Positions 32,992-42,258 of a DNA stretch of 64,000 nt are shown piece by piece. Numbering within the stretch: the first letter of the stretch is position 1; each line of letters begins with the position of its first letter. The stretch lies in NCBI GenBank assembly GCA_964244295.1, contig CAXTIG010000024.1, positions 37,582 through 101,581 on the forward strand. Reading direction: 5' to 3'. Source of the stretch: JAJAZB01 sp964244295 (GTDB taxonomy: Bacteria > Bacteroidota > Bacteroidia > Cytophagales > Spirosomataceae). The notes beneath the pieces are model-generated. The model searched no databases and was not told the DNA's origin. It was given only the letters and a program-made list of their open reading frames with translations. The translations under genes were made by a program, and so were the position numbers.

Positions 32992-33996
32992 CTATTCTCC
33001 TGCTTTCAACGCTGAAAACTCGCTCACGGAACTACCCAGTACCCGTTCCACCCAAGCCGAAAGGCGATAGGCGCGCAGGTCGGCAGGAACCGCTGGGCGC
33101 AGCAGCCAGTCGAAGTCCACGCGCGGGGCCTTGCGGTCAATGATCAGGATACGGTCGGGGTCGAAAAATACTTCCTGCCGCACGTGTGGGTTGGTCGTCA
33201 CCAGCTTCAATCCCAGGGCCAGCGCCTCGAAGGTACGCTGCGTCAGCCCCGACTGATTGGGGTTGTGGATGTCGAGCAAGGCCCGCGCCCGGCTCATTTC
33301 GGAGCGAACCTGCTCCAGACCCAGCGGTTGGGTCATGTAAAACGGCGCGCGCTCGTCGCCCCGCCAACGCCGCAGGCGTGCTTTCCACGTTGAGGTGAGC
33401 AGACGAATGCGGAGCGTCCGCCCTTCGAGCCTGGTTTGCCTGGCCAGGTGGCGCAGCACGTCAGCGCGGTCGGAGTGGTCGTTGCCAATGAAGAGCAAAT
33501 CGGTATCGGGCTTGCGCGAGTCCGTAGGTTGTTCAAACGCGGGCAATAAAAACATGGGCTGGTACCGAAACTGAGGGTACCGGGCGCAGTCGGCGGAATC
33601 GAACGAAAAACTTACGTCGAAGCAAGGTTGAATTCGGAGTGAGTGCGGGTTTACGGCTACTGAATCCCAGGTATAGTACACGAAACGCGCCTGCGGCCAG
33701 CGCACCCGCAGGCCGTTCAGGAGGTTGGGCGAGGTGGTTTCACCGTGCAGCAAAAATACCAGGTCGAACGGACCACTCAGCCGCGTCAGGCGCTTGGACA
33801 GAAAAAAATTGCAGTACTGCCGAAGCCCCGCCGTTGTGGTTCGGCGCAGAAGGCGGTAGGCCAGGCCAGAATGGGGGCGCTCGGTCAGAAACGTGACCAA
33901 AGCCCCCGCTTCGGCGAGGGTTTTAAGCAGATGCCGGGTGTAGTCGTAAAATTCCGGACCAATAAACAAAATCGATTTTCCAGCGAGACTTCCCAT
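32992..33996 (-). CDS. Glycosyltransferase-like protein (CgeB-type)
   Basis: 334 residues: SILFIGPEFYDYTRHLLKTL start, FVYYTWDSVAVNP around 115, and a C-terminal half with LLFIGNDHSDRADVL and ALALGLKLVTTNPHVRQEVFF, as in glycan glycosyltransferases of the CgeB/GT-B type. Its start overlaps the stop of the truncated methyltransferase as TAATG, so expression is translationally coupled to that remnant. Confidence 0.75.
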   Translation of the reverse strand: MGSLAGKSILFIGPEFYDYTRHLLKTLAEAGALVTFLTERPHSGLAYRLLRRTTTAGLRQYCNFFLSKRLTRLSGPFDLVFLLHGETTSPNLLNGLRVRWPQARFVYYTWDSVAVNPHSLRIQPCFDVSFSFDSADCARYPQFRYQPMFLLPAFEQPTDSRKPDTDLLFIGNDHSDRADVLRHLARQTRLEGRTLRIRLLTSTWKARLRRWRGDERAPFYMTQPLGLEQVRSEMSRARALLDIHNPNQSGLTQRTFEALALGLKLVTTNPHVRQEVFFDPDRILIIDRKAPRVDFDWLLRPAVPADLRAYRLSAWVERVLGSSVSEFSALKAGE

Positions 33997-34232
33997 TACG
34001 ACGCGGTTTTTTCGGCCACCACCAGGTGCTGTTGATTGCTGCTGGGCAAGCCAAACAATTCAACTCCCACCGCCTCTGCCACCTGCCCGGTCTGCTTCAT
34101 GGCGATGAGCGTGTCCCCGCCGCCCGCGCCGACTTCGAGCACGCGCAGGCCATTACCCGGCGGCGGCAGGTGCCTCAAATCCTTCCGGACCCTGGTAAAG
34201 TACGGGGCTTCGTTTGCGTTGTCGTGATTCAT
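33996..34232 (-). pseudogene. Truncated SAM-dependent methyltransferase
   Basis: 78 residues from the ATG at 34230-34232. It holds the start of a class I methyltransferase: RHLPPPGNGLRVLEVGAGGGDTLIAMKQTG and AVGVELFGLPSSNQQ, i.e. the SAM loop and the next acidic strand. The stop then falls where the catalytic half should continue. It ends as TAATG into the next gene. Too short to be an active enzyme; most likely a deletion remnant kept for coupling. Confidence 0.8.
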
Positions 34233-34322
34233 GGGGAGCCTCTGGTTGTAGTTCTTCTTGACTGGGTGGTGAATGGTAGATGAGGGATTTGCTAAATTAC
34301 CCAATTACCATTGCACGAGTAC

Positions 34323-35561
34323 TCAACCCCGCAACAAACTCGGTTGCCGGTATTTTACTTCCACGGCCCAGATCAACGCGGCCGTCACGAAACTTTCGGC
34401 CAGTAGCACCGCCCAGGCCGTACCCACGGCTCCGAAGCGGCTAGCCAGCGAGAAATTAAGGCCCATGCACAAAAAAGCCCCCATGCTTAGGATTCCGCTA
34501 TAAACGTAGCGGTGTTCACCAATGAGCAGAATCTGATAAAACGGGATGTTAAGGCATACCACCACCAGCACCCAGGCTAGCAGGTGCAGCACCGCAAATG
34601 CTTCGGCGGTGGGCTGGGCTGTAAAATACGCCAGCAGCGGGCCATCGGCTAGCAACAGCGCCGCCACGAGCAGGACGTTGATTCCGAGCAGAGGCAGAAA
34701 AAACCGGCGGTAAAACTTCGGTAACCCACCCGGTACGGCATCGGCGGCGATTTTGCAGGCGCGGGGGTAGGTGACCTGGAAAAAAACGCCATTGATCTGC
34801 CGGAGGGCGGTGATGAGTTTATCGATCACGCTGTAGTAGCCCACCACAGCATTGTCAGTGAATAGCCGCAGAATGATGACGTTGGAGTTGGTGTAAAGCG
34901 CCACCGACAACCCCGACACAAACACCGGAAACCCCGCCCGCAACCGTTCTACGAGCCGCGCCCGCGCCGGGCGACTCAGGCGTAGCCGGAATTTTCGCTG
35001 AATCAGCACCGACCCCACCAGCGCCGGAATCAGACCACCCAATGCCAGGAGCGGATTGACGAGCACCTCATCGTTGGGAGTTCTGACTAATATCAAAATC
35101 AACACGCCCGCCAAAAGTTTAGCGGAGGCGTTGAGCAACGTAGCGGGGCGCATCCATTCGAGACCCTGGAAAAAGTAGGTCGGCACCAGCGACTGCCCCA
35201 CCATCAACAGCGCCGCACCCATCAACACGCCACCGTGCGCCCGGAAGTCGGGCACGGCCACGGCCACGCCCGCCAGCACCAGCACCGCCACGCCGCAAAG
35301 CAGAATTTTAACAAAAAAAACCTCGCTCCAGGCAGTTTGCAGGGCAGCAGGGTCATCGCGGTGGACGGACACCTCCCGCACGGCGGTGAGCGAAAAGCCG
35401 TAGTCGGTCAGCATTGAAAGCAGCCCGACGACAGCCTGCGCCAGCGCAATGATTCCCACGCGCTCGGCCCCGAGGGTACGCACCAGAAAAGGCGTCACCA
35501 CGAGCGGTAACAGGAGGTTGGTAGACTGGATGACGCACAATTCCACAAAATTGCCAATCAT
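34323..35561 (-). CDS. Wzx-like polysaccharide flippase
   Basis: 412 residues from the ATG at 35559-35561 (MIGNFVELCVIQSTNLLLPLVVTPFLV); the longer frame starts only at a TTG at 35618. About 12 membrane segments in the MATE-like polysaccharide-exporter pattern, with FLVRTLGAERVGIIALAQA near the N-terminus. Flips lipid-linked repeat units across the inner membrane. Operon position between Wzz and the glycosyltransferases. Confidence 0.88.
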   Translation of the reverse strand: MIGNFVELCVIQSTNLLLPLVVTPFLVRTLGAERVGIIALAQAVVGLLSMLTDYGFSLTAVREVSVHRDDPAALQTAWSEVFFVKILLCGVAVLVLAGVAVAVPDFRAHGGVLMGAALLMVGQSLVPTYFFQGLEWMRPATLLNASAKLLAGVLILILVRTPNDEVLVNPLLALGGLIPALVGSVLIQRKFRLRLSRPARARLVERLRAGFPVFVSGLSVALYTNSNVIILRLFTDNAVVGYYSVIDKLITALRQINGVFFQVTYPRACKIAADAVPGGLPKFYRRFFLPLLGINVLLVAALLLADGPLLAYFTAQPTAEAFAVLHLLAWVLVVVCLNIPFYQILLIGEHRYVYSGILSMGAFLCMGLNFSLASRFGAVGTAWAVLLAESFVTAALIWAVEVKYRQPSLLRG

Positions 35562-35704
35562 CCGGGCCTCGGCACCCCGGTCTTTCTGGTCTGTTTCAGT
35601 GGATTCGCGGGTTACCAAGGCGACAAGATTTTAGAGGATTTTTCTCCGGCTAGATAGTCCTGCACCGAGCCTTCGGCGATCCGGTCAAAGCGGGGACTCC
35701 CTGC

Positions 35705-36793
35705 TTAGTTTTTTGCTCGCAAAAACGCCCACCCCGTTCCGGTCACCAGCCCCAGGAAGACGTACACCAGCACCATCACCGTGCGTTTGGGTTCGCTGCG
35801 CTGGTTGGGAATCTGGGGCGGGGTAAGTTCTTTGAAAATCGGTGTTTCTTCCTGCACCTTCACTTTGGCCTGTTCCAACTGCCGCGAAAGCTCGTTGTAC
35901 ACCGACTCAGCCAGTTTGAACTCCGATTGGAGCCGGTCGGCATCGAGCCGGGCTACGTTGAGGAACGAATTCCGGTTGCGGTCTTTGTAATCCTGCAAGG
36001 CATACCCCGCCGACTGGTAGCGGCGTTTGGCGTCGGCCACGCGCTCGGCCAGAAACCGGGCCTGCTGCCGGGCCTTTTCGGTGCGGTAGCTGGTCACATA
36101 GTCGGTCAGGTAGTTGGTGCTGAGTTGGGCCACCGAGGCGGCTACGAAGCGGTCGGGCATTTTTACGCTGATCGAAATCAAACCCGTTTTTTTGTCGAAT
36201 GCCGACTGCACCCGGAGGAGGAGTTCCTCGGCGATGAGTTCCTCCGCCCGGCTCAGGTGGATGGCCCGCGCCAGGTTTTTATCGTTCGGCAACTGCTCCT
36301 CCCCGCCCGAACCGCCGAAAAGCGCCCGAATTCGGCCCAGGATGGTCCCGGCCTTTTTTTGCTCCAGGTACGCCCCGACGCTCACCGGCTTGCCCGTTTC
36401 GGGGTCGGTCACGGGTTGCTTCATCAGGTGAATCAGGAAGGGTGTGCTTTGGAGGATGGTGGGATACAAATCGGGCCGCACGGCTTCGGCGTCGCCGCCG
36501 GTTACGTTGTCGAGGTTGATGCCCGCCAACCCGGCCAGCGAACTCAACTGGCTGGCCCCGCCCGCCGTCCGGCTTTTCAACTCCGGCATGTAGCGCACAT
36601 CGGAGGTGAATTCCGAAGGCGTCAGCAACGCGTGAACCACGCCGATGACGGCGAACAGCGCCACCACGCAGGCAATTCGCCCCCCGTTTTTCCGAAAAAA
36701 ACGGAGTAATTCCGAAGGGTCAAACGTCGGCAGGTCGTCTGGAGGGCGGACGGGAGCGGACGGGGAGCCGGTGGAGGGTAGGGGATGAGTCAA
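35705..36793 (-). CDS. Wzz-like chain-length determinant (no kinase domain)
   Basis: 362 residues: N-terminal membrane segment (GRIACVVALFAVIGVVHALL), a large periplasmic helical part with a coiled coil (~245-305), and a C-terminal segment (VMVLVYVFLGLVTGTGWAFL) preceded by the Pro-rich LTPPQIPNQRSEPKR. This is the polysaccharide co-polymerase fold without the tyrosine-kinase extension seen in Wzc. The only plausible start is TTG at 36791-36793. Confidence 0.88.
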   Translation of the reverse strand: MTHPLPSTGSPSAPVRPPDDLPTFDPSELLRFFRKNGGRIACVVALFAVIGVVHALLTPSEFTSDVRYMPELKSRTAGGASQLSSLAGLAGINLDNVTGGDAEAVRPDLYPTILQSTPFLIHLMKQPVTDPETGKPVSVGAYLEQKKAGTILGRIRALFGGSGGEEQLPNDKNLARAIHLSRAEELIAEELLLRVQSAFDKKTGLISISVKMPDRFVAASVAQLSTNYLTDYVTSYRTEKARQQARFLAERVADAKRRYQSAGYALQDYKDRNRNSFLNVARLDADRLQSEFKLAESVYNELSRQLEQAKVKVQEETPIFKELTPPQIPNQRSEPKRTVMVLVYVFLGLVTGTGWAFLRAKN

Positions 36794-36913
36794 CGTGAGT
36801 CGGACAGTCTGTGGGACGGGGTTAAATGCTCAATTTTTTAAACGTTTGAAGCTGTTTAGGATTAGTATTGAACCGCGCGACGGACCGCATTGAAAATTCT
36901 AAAAATTCAAACC

Positions 36914-39301
36914 CTACCTCCGGCTCAGCACGGTAGCGATGGCCACGGCCAGCGACCCAAACAGCGAGAAAAGCCCCACCCGTTCGGCGGCCGAGAGGCT
37001 GCTTCCCGTGGTGCGGGGCCGCAAGGGCACGATCACGGTGGCCCCGGTTTCCATGCGGGGGTAGGTTTTAAAAAACAGAAAATTCCGCGTCCGATCCACC
37101 GAACCGTTGGCGTAAATCACGTACACCCGCTTGGGGACGGCCAGGGAAGTGAAGCCCCCAGCCTCCGAAATGTAGTCGCGAAGGTTGAAACCCGTTTTAA
37201 AATTCACCGTCGCCGGGTTGAGTACCCCCCCCTGGATGCGGACCAGTTCGGTTTTTTTCGGAATCAACAGCGTGTCGCCGTCACGCAGCAGCAGGTTATC
37301 CTCCCCCAGCGGATTATCGAGAATCCCGCGTAAGTCGGTCGCCACCAGTTCGCCATTGCGGCTGAAACGCGCCGCTCGCAGAAACGCTTCCGGGCGCAGG
37401 CCCCCGGCCCGTTCGATGAGGTTGGTGATCCGCTCGGAGCGCTCGCGGATGGCGTATTTGCCGGGGTACTGCACCTCGCCGCTGATCACCACCTGGCGTT
37501 GCTCTTCGTAGCGCGGGTCGGTGCGCACGTACACCACGTCGAAGGGGCGTAGCGCGAAGCGGGCATCCTGGGGATTGAGCCGCAGGCGGTCGTCTAAATC
37601 AAAGCGGAAAATGCGAATGCTCTGATCGGCGGGCACTCCGGTGGTGTCGCTCTTGATGCGCCGGGCCACTTCGATGCGCGTGGGCGTGGCCGCTTCGCTG
37701 AAGCCTCCGGCCATCACCACGAGGTCGGACACGCGCATACTGTCGCTGTAGGGGTACTCGCCCTCAATGTTGACGGCCCCGGTGATGTTGACCAGGTACT
37801 CTTCGCGGAGATCTTTCAGGGCCGAAATCACCACCACGTCCTGCCGCCGCAGCGGAATGTCGGGGGCTTCGCCCCGGAGCACTTTACCCAGGTCGAAAGG
37901 AATCACCTCGCTTTCGAGGTTGGCCCCTTCGCGGCGGATCACCGCCCGGCTCTGGAAAGCGTCTTCGCGCAGGCCGTCGGCCTGGCGGAGGAGTTCGCGT
38001 ACGCTGCTACTGCCCGCGCCGAGGGCGTAGGAACCGGGCCGAAACACGGCTCCCAGAATCTGAACGCGGTTTTCGTAGCGGTTCAGAATTTTTCCCACAA
38101 TAATTTTATCTCCGCTCTGCGGAAAAATCGAGGCCGTTTCGCTGTCGACTACGTTGGCAATGCGGCGTTCGCGTGGGGTATTCCGGCGCAGCGTGAAACT
38201 GGCCGTGTAGGCCTGGTCGGTGAAGCCCCCGGCAAAGGCCAGCGCCTCGCGCAGGGTTTCGCCTTTTTTCACTTCGTACAGCATCGGGCGGCGCACTTCC
38301 CCGGCCATTTCGACGCGGGTCAGGTAATCGGGCACCCGGATGACGTCGCCGTCGCGGAGCAGGATGTTGTCTTTTTGATCGCCCTTGAGCAGAAAATCGT
38401 AGAGGTCGATGGTGCGCACCACCCGGTTAGCCCGCCGCAGTTCGATGCTGCGGAACGAACCATTCTCGTTGGGGCCACCCGCTTGGTAGAGGGCGTTGAA
38501 CGCCGTGGCCAGCGAGGGCACCGTGTAGCTGCCCGGTTGCTGCACCTCGCCCGTGATCGTCACCCGGATGCTGCGGATGGCTCCCAGGCTCACCTGCGCG
38601 GACACCCCGCCGCCGGGCTGGTTGAGGCCCGAATAGGCCTGACGCAGCCGCCCGATGATGCGCGTCTGGGCAGCTTCGATGGTAAGGCCACTGACGAAGA
38701 TGGGCGCGAGGTTTTCAATTTTTACCGTGCCTTCGAGGCTGACTTTGAGCTTGTAAGTCTGGGAGGCGTTGCCGTAAATGTCCACCACGAGTTCGTCGTC
38801 GGGGCCGAGTACGTAGCCCGTCGGGGTGGCAATTCGCAGGTTGGGTTCGAAGCCGCCGTTCTCGTTTTTGAAAAACGACATTCCAAAAATAGCTGGGCGC
38901 AGGTCGTCGGTGTTGAGCGAATCGGCAAGTTGATCGGGTTCGAGGTCGGCGCGGTTCCGCTCGCGTTCGGCGGCGAGTCTGCGACGGCTGAGGTCGGCGG
39001 GCGACCGGCGCACGGTGCCCGAATCACGCTTAATCAATCCTTTCTGGCCGCCTTTCACCGTGGCGATGCGGTCACGCATCCGGGCTACTTCGCTGGGCGA
39101 AAAGCCCTGCATCAGGGCGGCCTGTTCAATCTGAACTTCGGTCAGGCCACTGGCCTGGGCTTTTTGAATGAACTCCTGAATCTGGGCATCGGAAAGCTGG
39201 TCCACCGACGGGGTCGTTTGCGCGGAAGCCAGGGAAGCCAGACCAGCCAGCGCGATACCAATCAACCAGGCTCTCAGCGAAGGAAAGCGAAACGGATTCA
39301 A
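36914..39301 (-). CDS. Large Wza-type polysaccharide export protein with multiple SLBB domains
   Basis: 795 residues. Signal peptide (LRAWLIGIALAGLASLASAQ), an N-terminal helical region, the polysaccharide-export domain (YVLGPDDELVVDIYGN, ~165-260), then a series of about six SLBB/beta-grasp repeats such as VTITGEVQQPGSYTVP, VEMAGEVRRPMLYEV, VQILGAVFRPGSYAL and VVISGEVQYPGKYAI, and a C-terminal membrane anchor. Forms the outer-membrane export channel. About twice the length of E. coli Wza, as usual in Bacteroidota. Start codon TTG at 39299-39301; first gene of the operon. Confidence 0.92.
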   Translation of the reverse strand: MNPFRFPSLRAWLIGIALAGLASLASAQTTPSVDQLSDAQIQEFIQKAQASGLTEVQIEQAALMQGFSPSEVARMRDRIATVKGGQKGLIKRDSGTVRRSPADLSRRRLAAERERNRADLEPDQLADSLNTDDLRPAIFGMSFFKNENGGFEPNLRIATPTGYVLGPDDELVVDIYGNASQTYKLKVSLEGTVKIENLAPIFVSGLTIEAAQTRIIGRLRQAYSGLNQPGGGVSAQVSLGAIRSIRVTITGEVQQPGSYTVPSLATAFNALYQAGGPNENGSFRSIELRRANRVVRTIDLYDFLLKGDQKDNILLRDGDVIRVPDYLTRVEMAGEVRRPMLYEVKKGETLREALAFAGGFTDQAYTASFTLRRNTPRERRIANVVDSETASIFPQSGDKIIVGKILNRYENRVQILGAVFRPGSYALGAGSSSVRELLRQADGLREDAFQSRAVIRREGANLESEVIPFDLGKVLRGEAPDIPLRRQDVVVISALKDLREEYLVNITGAVNIEGEYPYSDSMRVSDLVVMAGGFSEAATPTRIEVARRIKSDTTGVPADQSIRIFRFDLDDRLRLNPQDARFALRPFDVVYVRTDPRYEEQRQVVISGEVQYPGKYAIRERSERITNLIERAGGLRPEAFLRAARFSRNGELVATDLRGILDNPLGEDNLLLRDGDTLLIPKKTELVRIQGGVLNPATVNFKTGFNLRDYISEAGGFTSLAVPKRVYVIYANGSVDRTRNFLFFKTYPRMETGATVIVPLRPRTTGSSLSAAERVGLFSLFGSLAVAIATVLSRR

Positions 39302-39388
39302 AACGATGCGGATGAGTTAACAGGTGGGAGGCGCTTGGTTTTGGGAGTAAAACCGTTCGGCAAACATACGGCGAAGAACTGAAAAACG

Positions 39389-39422
39389 CGAAGGGCCGGG
39401 CGGTGTCCCGTCCGGCCCTTCG
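39389..39422 (-). terminator. Intrinsic terminator of typA
   Basis: CGAAGGGCCGG (39389-39399) pairs with CCGGCCCTTCG (39412-39422). On the minus strand the hairpin is followed by CGTTTTTC. Lies 11 bases past the typA stop. Confidence 0.85.
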
Positions 39423-39433
39423 TGTCCCGGTGG

Positions 39434-41254
39434 TTAGGCTTCCACGGCGGCAAACTTGTTTTCCATGCGCTTGCGCTCGTTTTCGTCGAGGTAAATTTTG
39501 CGCATCCGAATGGACTTCGGCGTAATTTCCAGGTACTCGTCTTTCTGGATGTACTCCATCGCTTCTTCGAGCGAAAACTGGAGTTTGGGGGCAATTTTCA
39601 CGTTGTCGTCCGAGCCGCTGGCGCGCATGTTGGTCAGCTTCTTAGCCGTTTGCAGGTTGATCACGATGTCGTTCTGGCGGTTGTGTTCGCCCACTACCTG
39701 ACCGGTGTAAATCTCGTCGCCGGGGTCGATGAAAAACTCACCCCGATCCTGGAGTTTGTCGATGGAATAGGGGGTGGAGGGGCCGTTGCCCATCGAAATC
39801 AGCGAGCCGTTGATGCGCCCGGCAATGGTGCCCCGGTAGGGTTCAAAACTCTTGAAGCGGTGGCTCATGATGGCTTCGCCGAAGGTGGCCGTGAGCACGT
39901 TGGAACGCAGCCCAATCAGCCCCCGCGAGGGAATCTCAAACTCCAGGTGCTGCAAATCGCCCTTCGGTTCCATGATCAGCAATTCGCCCTTGCGCTGGGT
40001 GGCCAGTTCGATCACTTTCCCGGCGGTTTCTTCGGGCACGTCCACCACGAGGGTTTCGACGGGTTCGAGGCGGTTGTCGTTCTCGTCAAATTTGTAAAGC
40101 ACCTGGGGCTGGCCCACCTGCAACTCGTAGCCTTCGCGGCGCATGGTTTCGATCAACACCGAAAGGTGCAGAATCCCCCGCCCGAAGACGAGGAATTTGT
40201 CTTCGCTGTCGGTCGTCTCCACGCGCAGAGCAAGGTTTTTCTCGGTTTCCTTCAGGAGCCGGTCGCGGAGGTGGCGCGAGGTGACAAATTTTCCTTCTTT
40301 CCCAAAAAACGGCGAGTTGTTGATGGTGAACAACATGTTCATCGTCGGCTCGTCGATGGAAATGCGGGGCAGCGCTTCGGGGGTTTCGACGTCGGTGAGG
40401 GTGTCACCGATTTCAAAATCCTCGATGCCGGTCACGGCGCAGATTTCGCCCGAACTGACCTCGGTTACTTTCACTTTGCCGAGGCCTTCGAAGACCTGCA
40501 ATTCCTTGATGCGCACTTTTTTGATGCTGCCGTCGGATTTGCAGAGCGCCATCGGGGCATTTTCTTTCAGCGTACCCCGGTGAACCCGGCCAATGGCGAT
40601 CCGGCCTACGAACGACGAATAATCGAGCGAGGTAATCTGCATCTGCGGCAGGCCTTCGCGCTGGGTGGCTTCGGGGATGAATTCCAGCACGGCATCGAGC
40701 AGCGGGATGATGTCGGTGGTGGGTTTTTGCCAGTCGGTGCTCATCCAGCCCTGCTTCGAGGAGCCGTAGAGCGTGGGGAAATCGAGTTGGTCTTCGGTGG
40801 CACCGAGGTTGAACATCAGGTCAAACACCTGCTCGTGAACCTCGTCGGGGCGGCAGTTTTCCTTGTCCACCTTGTTGACGACCACGATGGGTTTCAAACC
40901 CAGATCGAGGGCTTTGCCCAGCACGAAGCGCGTCTGGGGCATGGGGCCTTCGAAGGCATCGACGAGCAGCAGCACGCCGTCGGCGAGTTTGAGCACGCGC
41001 TCTACTTCGCCGCCGAAGTCGCTGTGGCCCGGCGTGTCGATGATGTTGATTTTCACCCCGTTGTACCGAACGGACACGTTTTTGGAAACGATGGTGATGC
41101 CGCGTTCGCGCTCCAGGTCGTTGTTGTCGAGAATCAGGTCGCCGAACTGCTGGTTGTCGCGAAACAGGTGCGAGGCATGAATGATTTTGTCAACGAGCGT
41201 CGTCTTGCCGTGGTCGACGTGGGCAATGATGGCGATATTCCGAATGGATTGCAT
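39434..41254 (-). CDS. typA: Ribosome-associated GTPase TypA/BipA
   Basis: 606 residues, full length. G motifs: AHVDHGKTTLVDK (G1), the RGITI switch (G2), DTPGHSDFGGEV (G3), NKVDKENCRP (G4), then EF-G-like domains and the TypA-specific C-terminus (ASGSDDNVKIAPKLQFSLEEAMEYI). Binds the 70S ribosome and aids 50S assembly, notably at low temperature or stress. Flanked by its own terminator downstream and the inverted repeat 41264-41341 upstream. Confidence 0.97.
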   Translation of the reverse strand: MQSIRNIAIIAHVDHGKTTLVDKIIHASHLFRDNQQFGDLILDNNDLERERGITIVSKNVSVRYNGVKINIIDTPGHSDFGGEVERVLKLADGVLLLVDAFEGPMPQTRFVLGKALDLGLKPIVVVNKVDKENCRPDEVHEQVFDLMFNLGATEDQLDFPTLYGSSKQGWMSTDWQKPTTDIIPLLDAVLEFIPEATQREGLPQMQITSLDYSSFVGRIAIGRVHRGTLKENAPMALCKSDGSIKKVRIKELQVFEGLGKVKVTEVSSGEICAVTGIEDFEIGDTLTDVETPEALPRISIDEPTMNMLFTINNSPFFGKEGKFVTSRHLRDRLLKETEKNLALRVETTDSEDKFLVFGRGILHLSVLIETMRREGYELQVGQPQVLYKFDENDNRLEPVETLVVDVPEETAGKVIELATQRKGELLIMEPKGDLQHLEFEIPSRGLIGLRSNVLTATFGEAIMSHRFKSFEPYRGTIAGRINGSLISMGNGPSTPYSIDKLQDRGEFFIDPGDEIYTGQVVGEHNRQNDIVINLQTAKKLTNMRASGSDDNVKIAPKLQFSLEEAMEYIQKDEYLEITPKSIRMRKIYLDENERKRMENKFAAVEA

Positions 41255-41263
41255 GGGAAGTTA

Positions 41264-41341
41264 GTCGATAGTCGTCAATCGATAGTCGTTGGTCGATAGT
41301 CATCCGTTTTTTTCTAACGACTATCGACCAACGACTATCGA
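41264..41341. repeat. Inverted repeat of TCGATAGTCGT units
   Basis: Perfect 23-bp arms 41279-41301 and 41319-41341, with an extra copy of the unit at 41264-41275. It lies just upstream of the typA start, between typA and the gldH terminator. Confidence 0.93.
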
Positions 41342-41459
41342 CTTTTTTTAGTCTTAATTCAGCCGGCAAAAGTACGGCTTTTCGCCCGGAAAAGTGCTAT
41401 CGGATTGGGTATTAACGGAAAGATAACGCGGGGTGGGCTTGGGAAGGTGATAAATCAAT

Positions 41460-41507
41460 AATGAAAAACAAGACGGTCCGCAGCGGCGGGCCGTCTTGTT
41501 TTTCATT
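41460..41507 (-). terminator. Intrinsic terminator of gldH
   Basis: 20-base arms 41460-41479 and 41488-41507 pair at 19 of 20 positions (AATGAAAAACAAGACGG...) with an 8-base loop. It sits 18 bases past the gldH stop; the minus-strand 3' side is A/T-rich. Confidence 0.8.
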
Positions 41508-41525
41508 AAAAGCTCCGTCTTGTTT

Positions 41526-41996
41526 TTACTTATCTCCCACCCGCTCCACGGCCACCCCCACGCTGTACACTTCGGGCAGGGGGTTCTGGCGCATGTACTG
41601 CTCGATTTTGATCGTGTAGCGCCCGGCGGCGGGGAAACGGTGGGCTTTCAGGGCCAGAATTTTATGGTCGTACAAATCACCCAAGCCGGTGCCGAGGGGC
41701 TTGCCCGTGGTGGCGTCGGCCAGCAAAAGCTGCTCTAATTTCTTTTCGATCAGCGTCCCCCGTCCGTCGTAGAGGTAGCGCGTCAGGTAAAGGTTGTAGT
41801 AGGGGTACGACCGACCATTGCGCAGGCTGTAAAAGATGTTGTACCGGGCGGTAGAATCGGGGATGTCGAAGCCGAACGAGGGCACTTGTTTGACGAACCA
41901 CTTGCCCTCCTCGAAGTCCACGTTGTCGTTGAAGACCACGTTGGGGTCGCAGGCGGCGAGGAGGGTGCTGAGGAAAAGGAAGATGAGGATGCGCAT
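41526..41996 (-). CDS. gldH: Gliding-motility lipoprotein GldH
   Basis: 156 residues: lipoprotein signal MRILIFLFLSTLLAACDPN (Cys16) and the GldH fold with WFVKQVPSFGFDIPDS, YNIFYSLRNGRSYPYYNLYLT and GLGDLYDHKI. In Flavobacterium GldH is needed for gliding and type IX secretion; in non-gliding Bacteroidota it is retained with unclear role. Upstream lies the nested repeat at 42036-42241. Confidence 0.9.
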   Translation of the reverse strand: MRILIFLFLSTLLAACDPNVVFNDNVDFEEGKWFVKQVPSFGFDIPDSTARYNIFYSLRNGRSYPYYNLYLTRYLYDGRGTLIEKKLEQLLLADATTGKPLGTGLGDLYDHKILALKAHRFPAAGRYTIKIEQYMRQNPLPEVYSVGVAVERVGDK

Positions 41997-42035
41997 GAAA
42001 GCGACGGGAATTTTTTGTGTTTTTGGCCTCCCCTA

Positions 42036-42241
42036 CCCGTCATTGCGAGCGGAGGCGGTTGAAACGAGCGAAGCGAGGATCAACCGCCGGAGCGAAGCAA
42101 TCCCCTGTCGGAGACCGACATAGCTTTGGGGAAAGAACGGTATTCGACTAAAGCCATGTCGGTCTCCGGCAGGGGATTGCTTCGCTTCAGGTACAAACCC
42201 TCGCTTCGCTCATTTTTGTACCTTCCGCTCGCAATGACGGG
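42036..42241. repeat. Nested 206-bp inverted repeat (GTCATTGCGAGCGG / GAAGCAATCCCC type)
   Basis: Three successive stems: 42036-42053 with 42224-42241 (18 bp, perfect), 42066-42078 with 42199-42211 (13 bp, perfect) and 42091-42121 with 42156-42186 (30 of 31). Fills the gap between ricT and gldH. The outer and inner words belong to a repeat type common in bacterial genomes. Confidence 0.95.
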
Positions 42242-42258
42242 TTCGAAAAGCGTTTTTT

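Noticed and set aside
39422..41299. Plus-strand open frame of 625 codons
   Set aside because: Antisense of typA, which is unmistakable on the minus strand.
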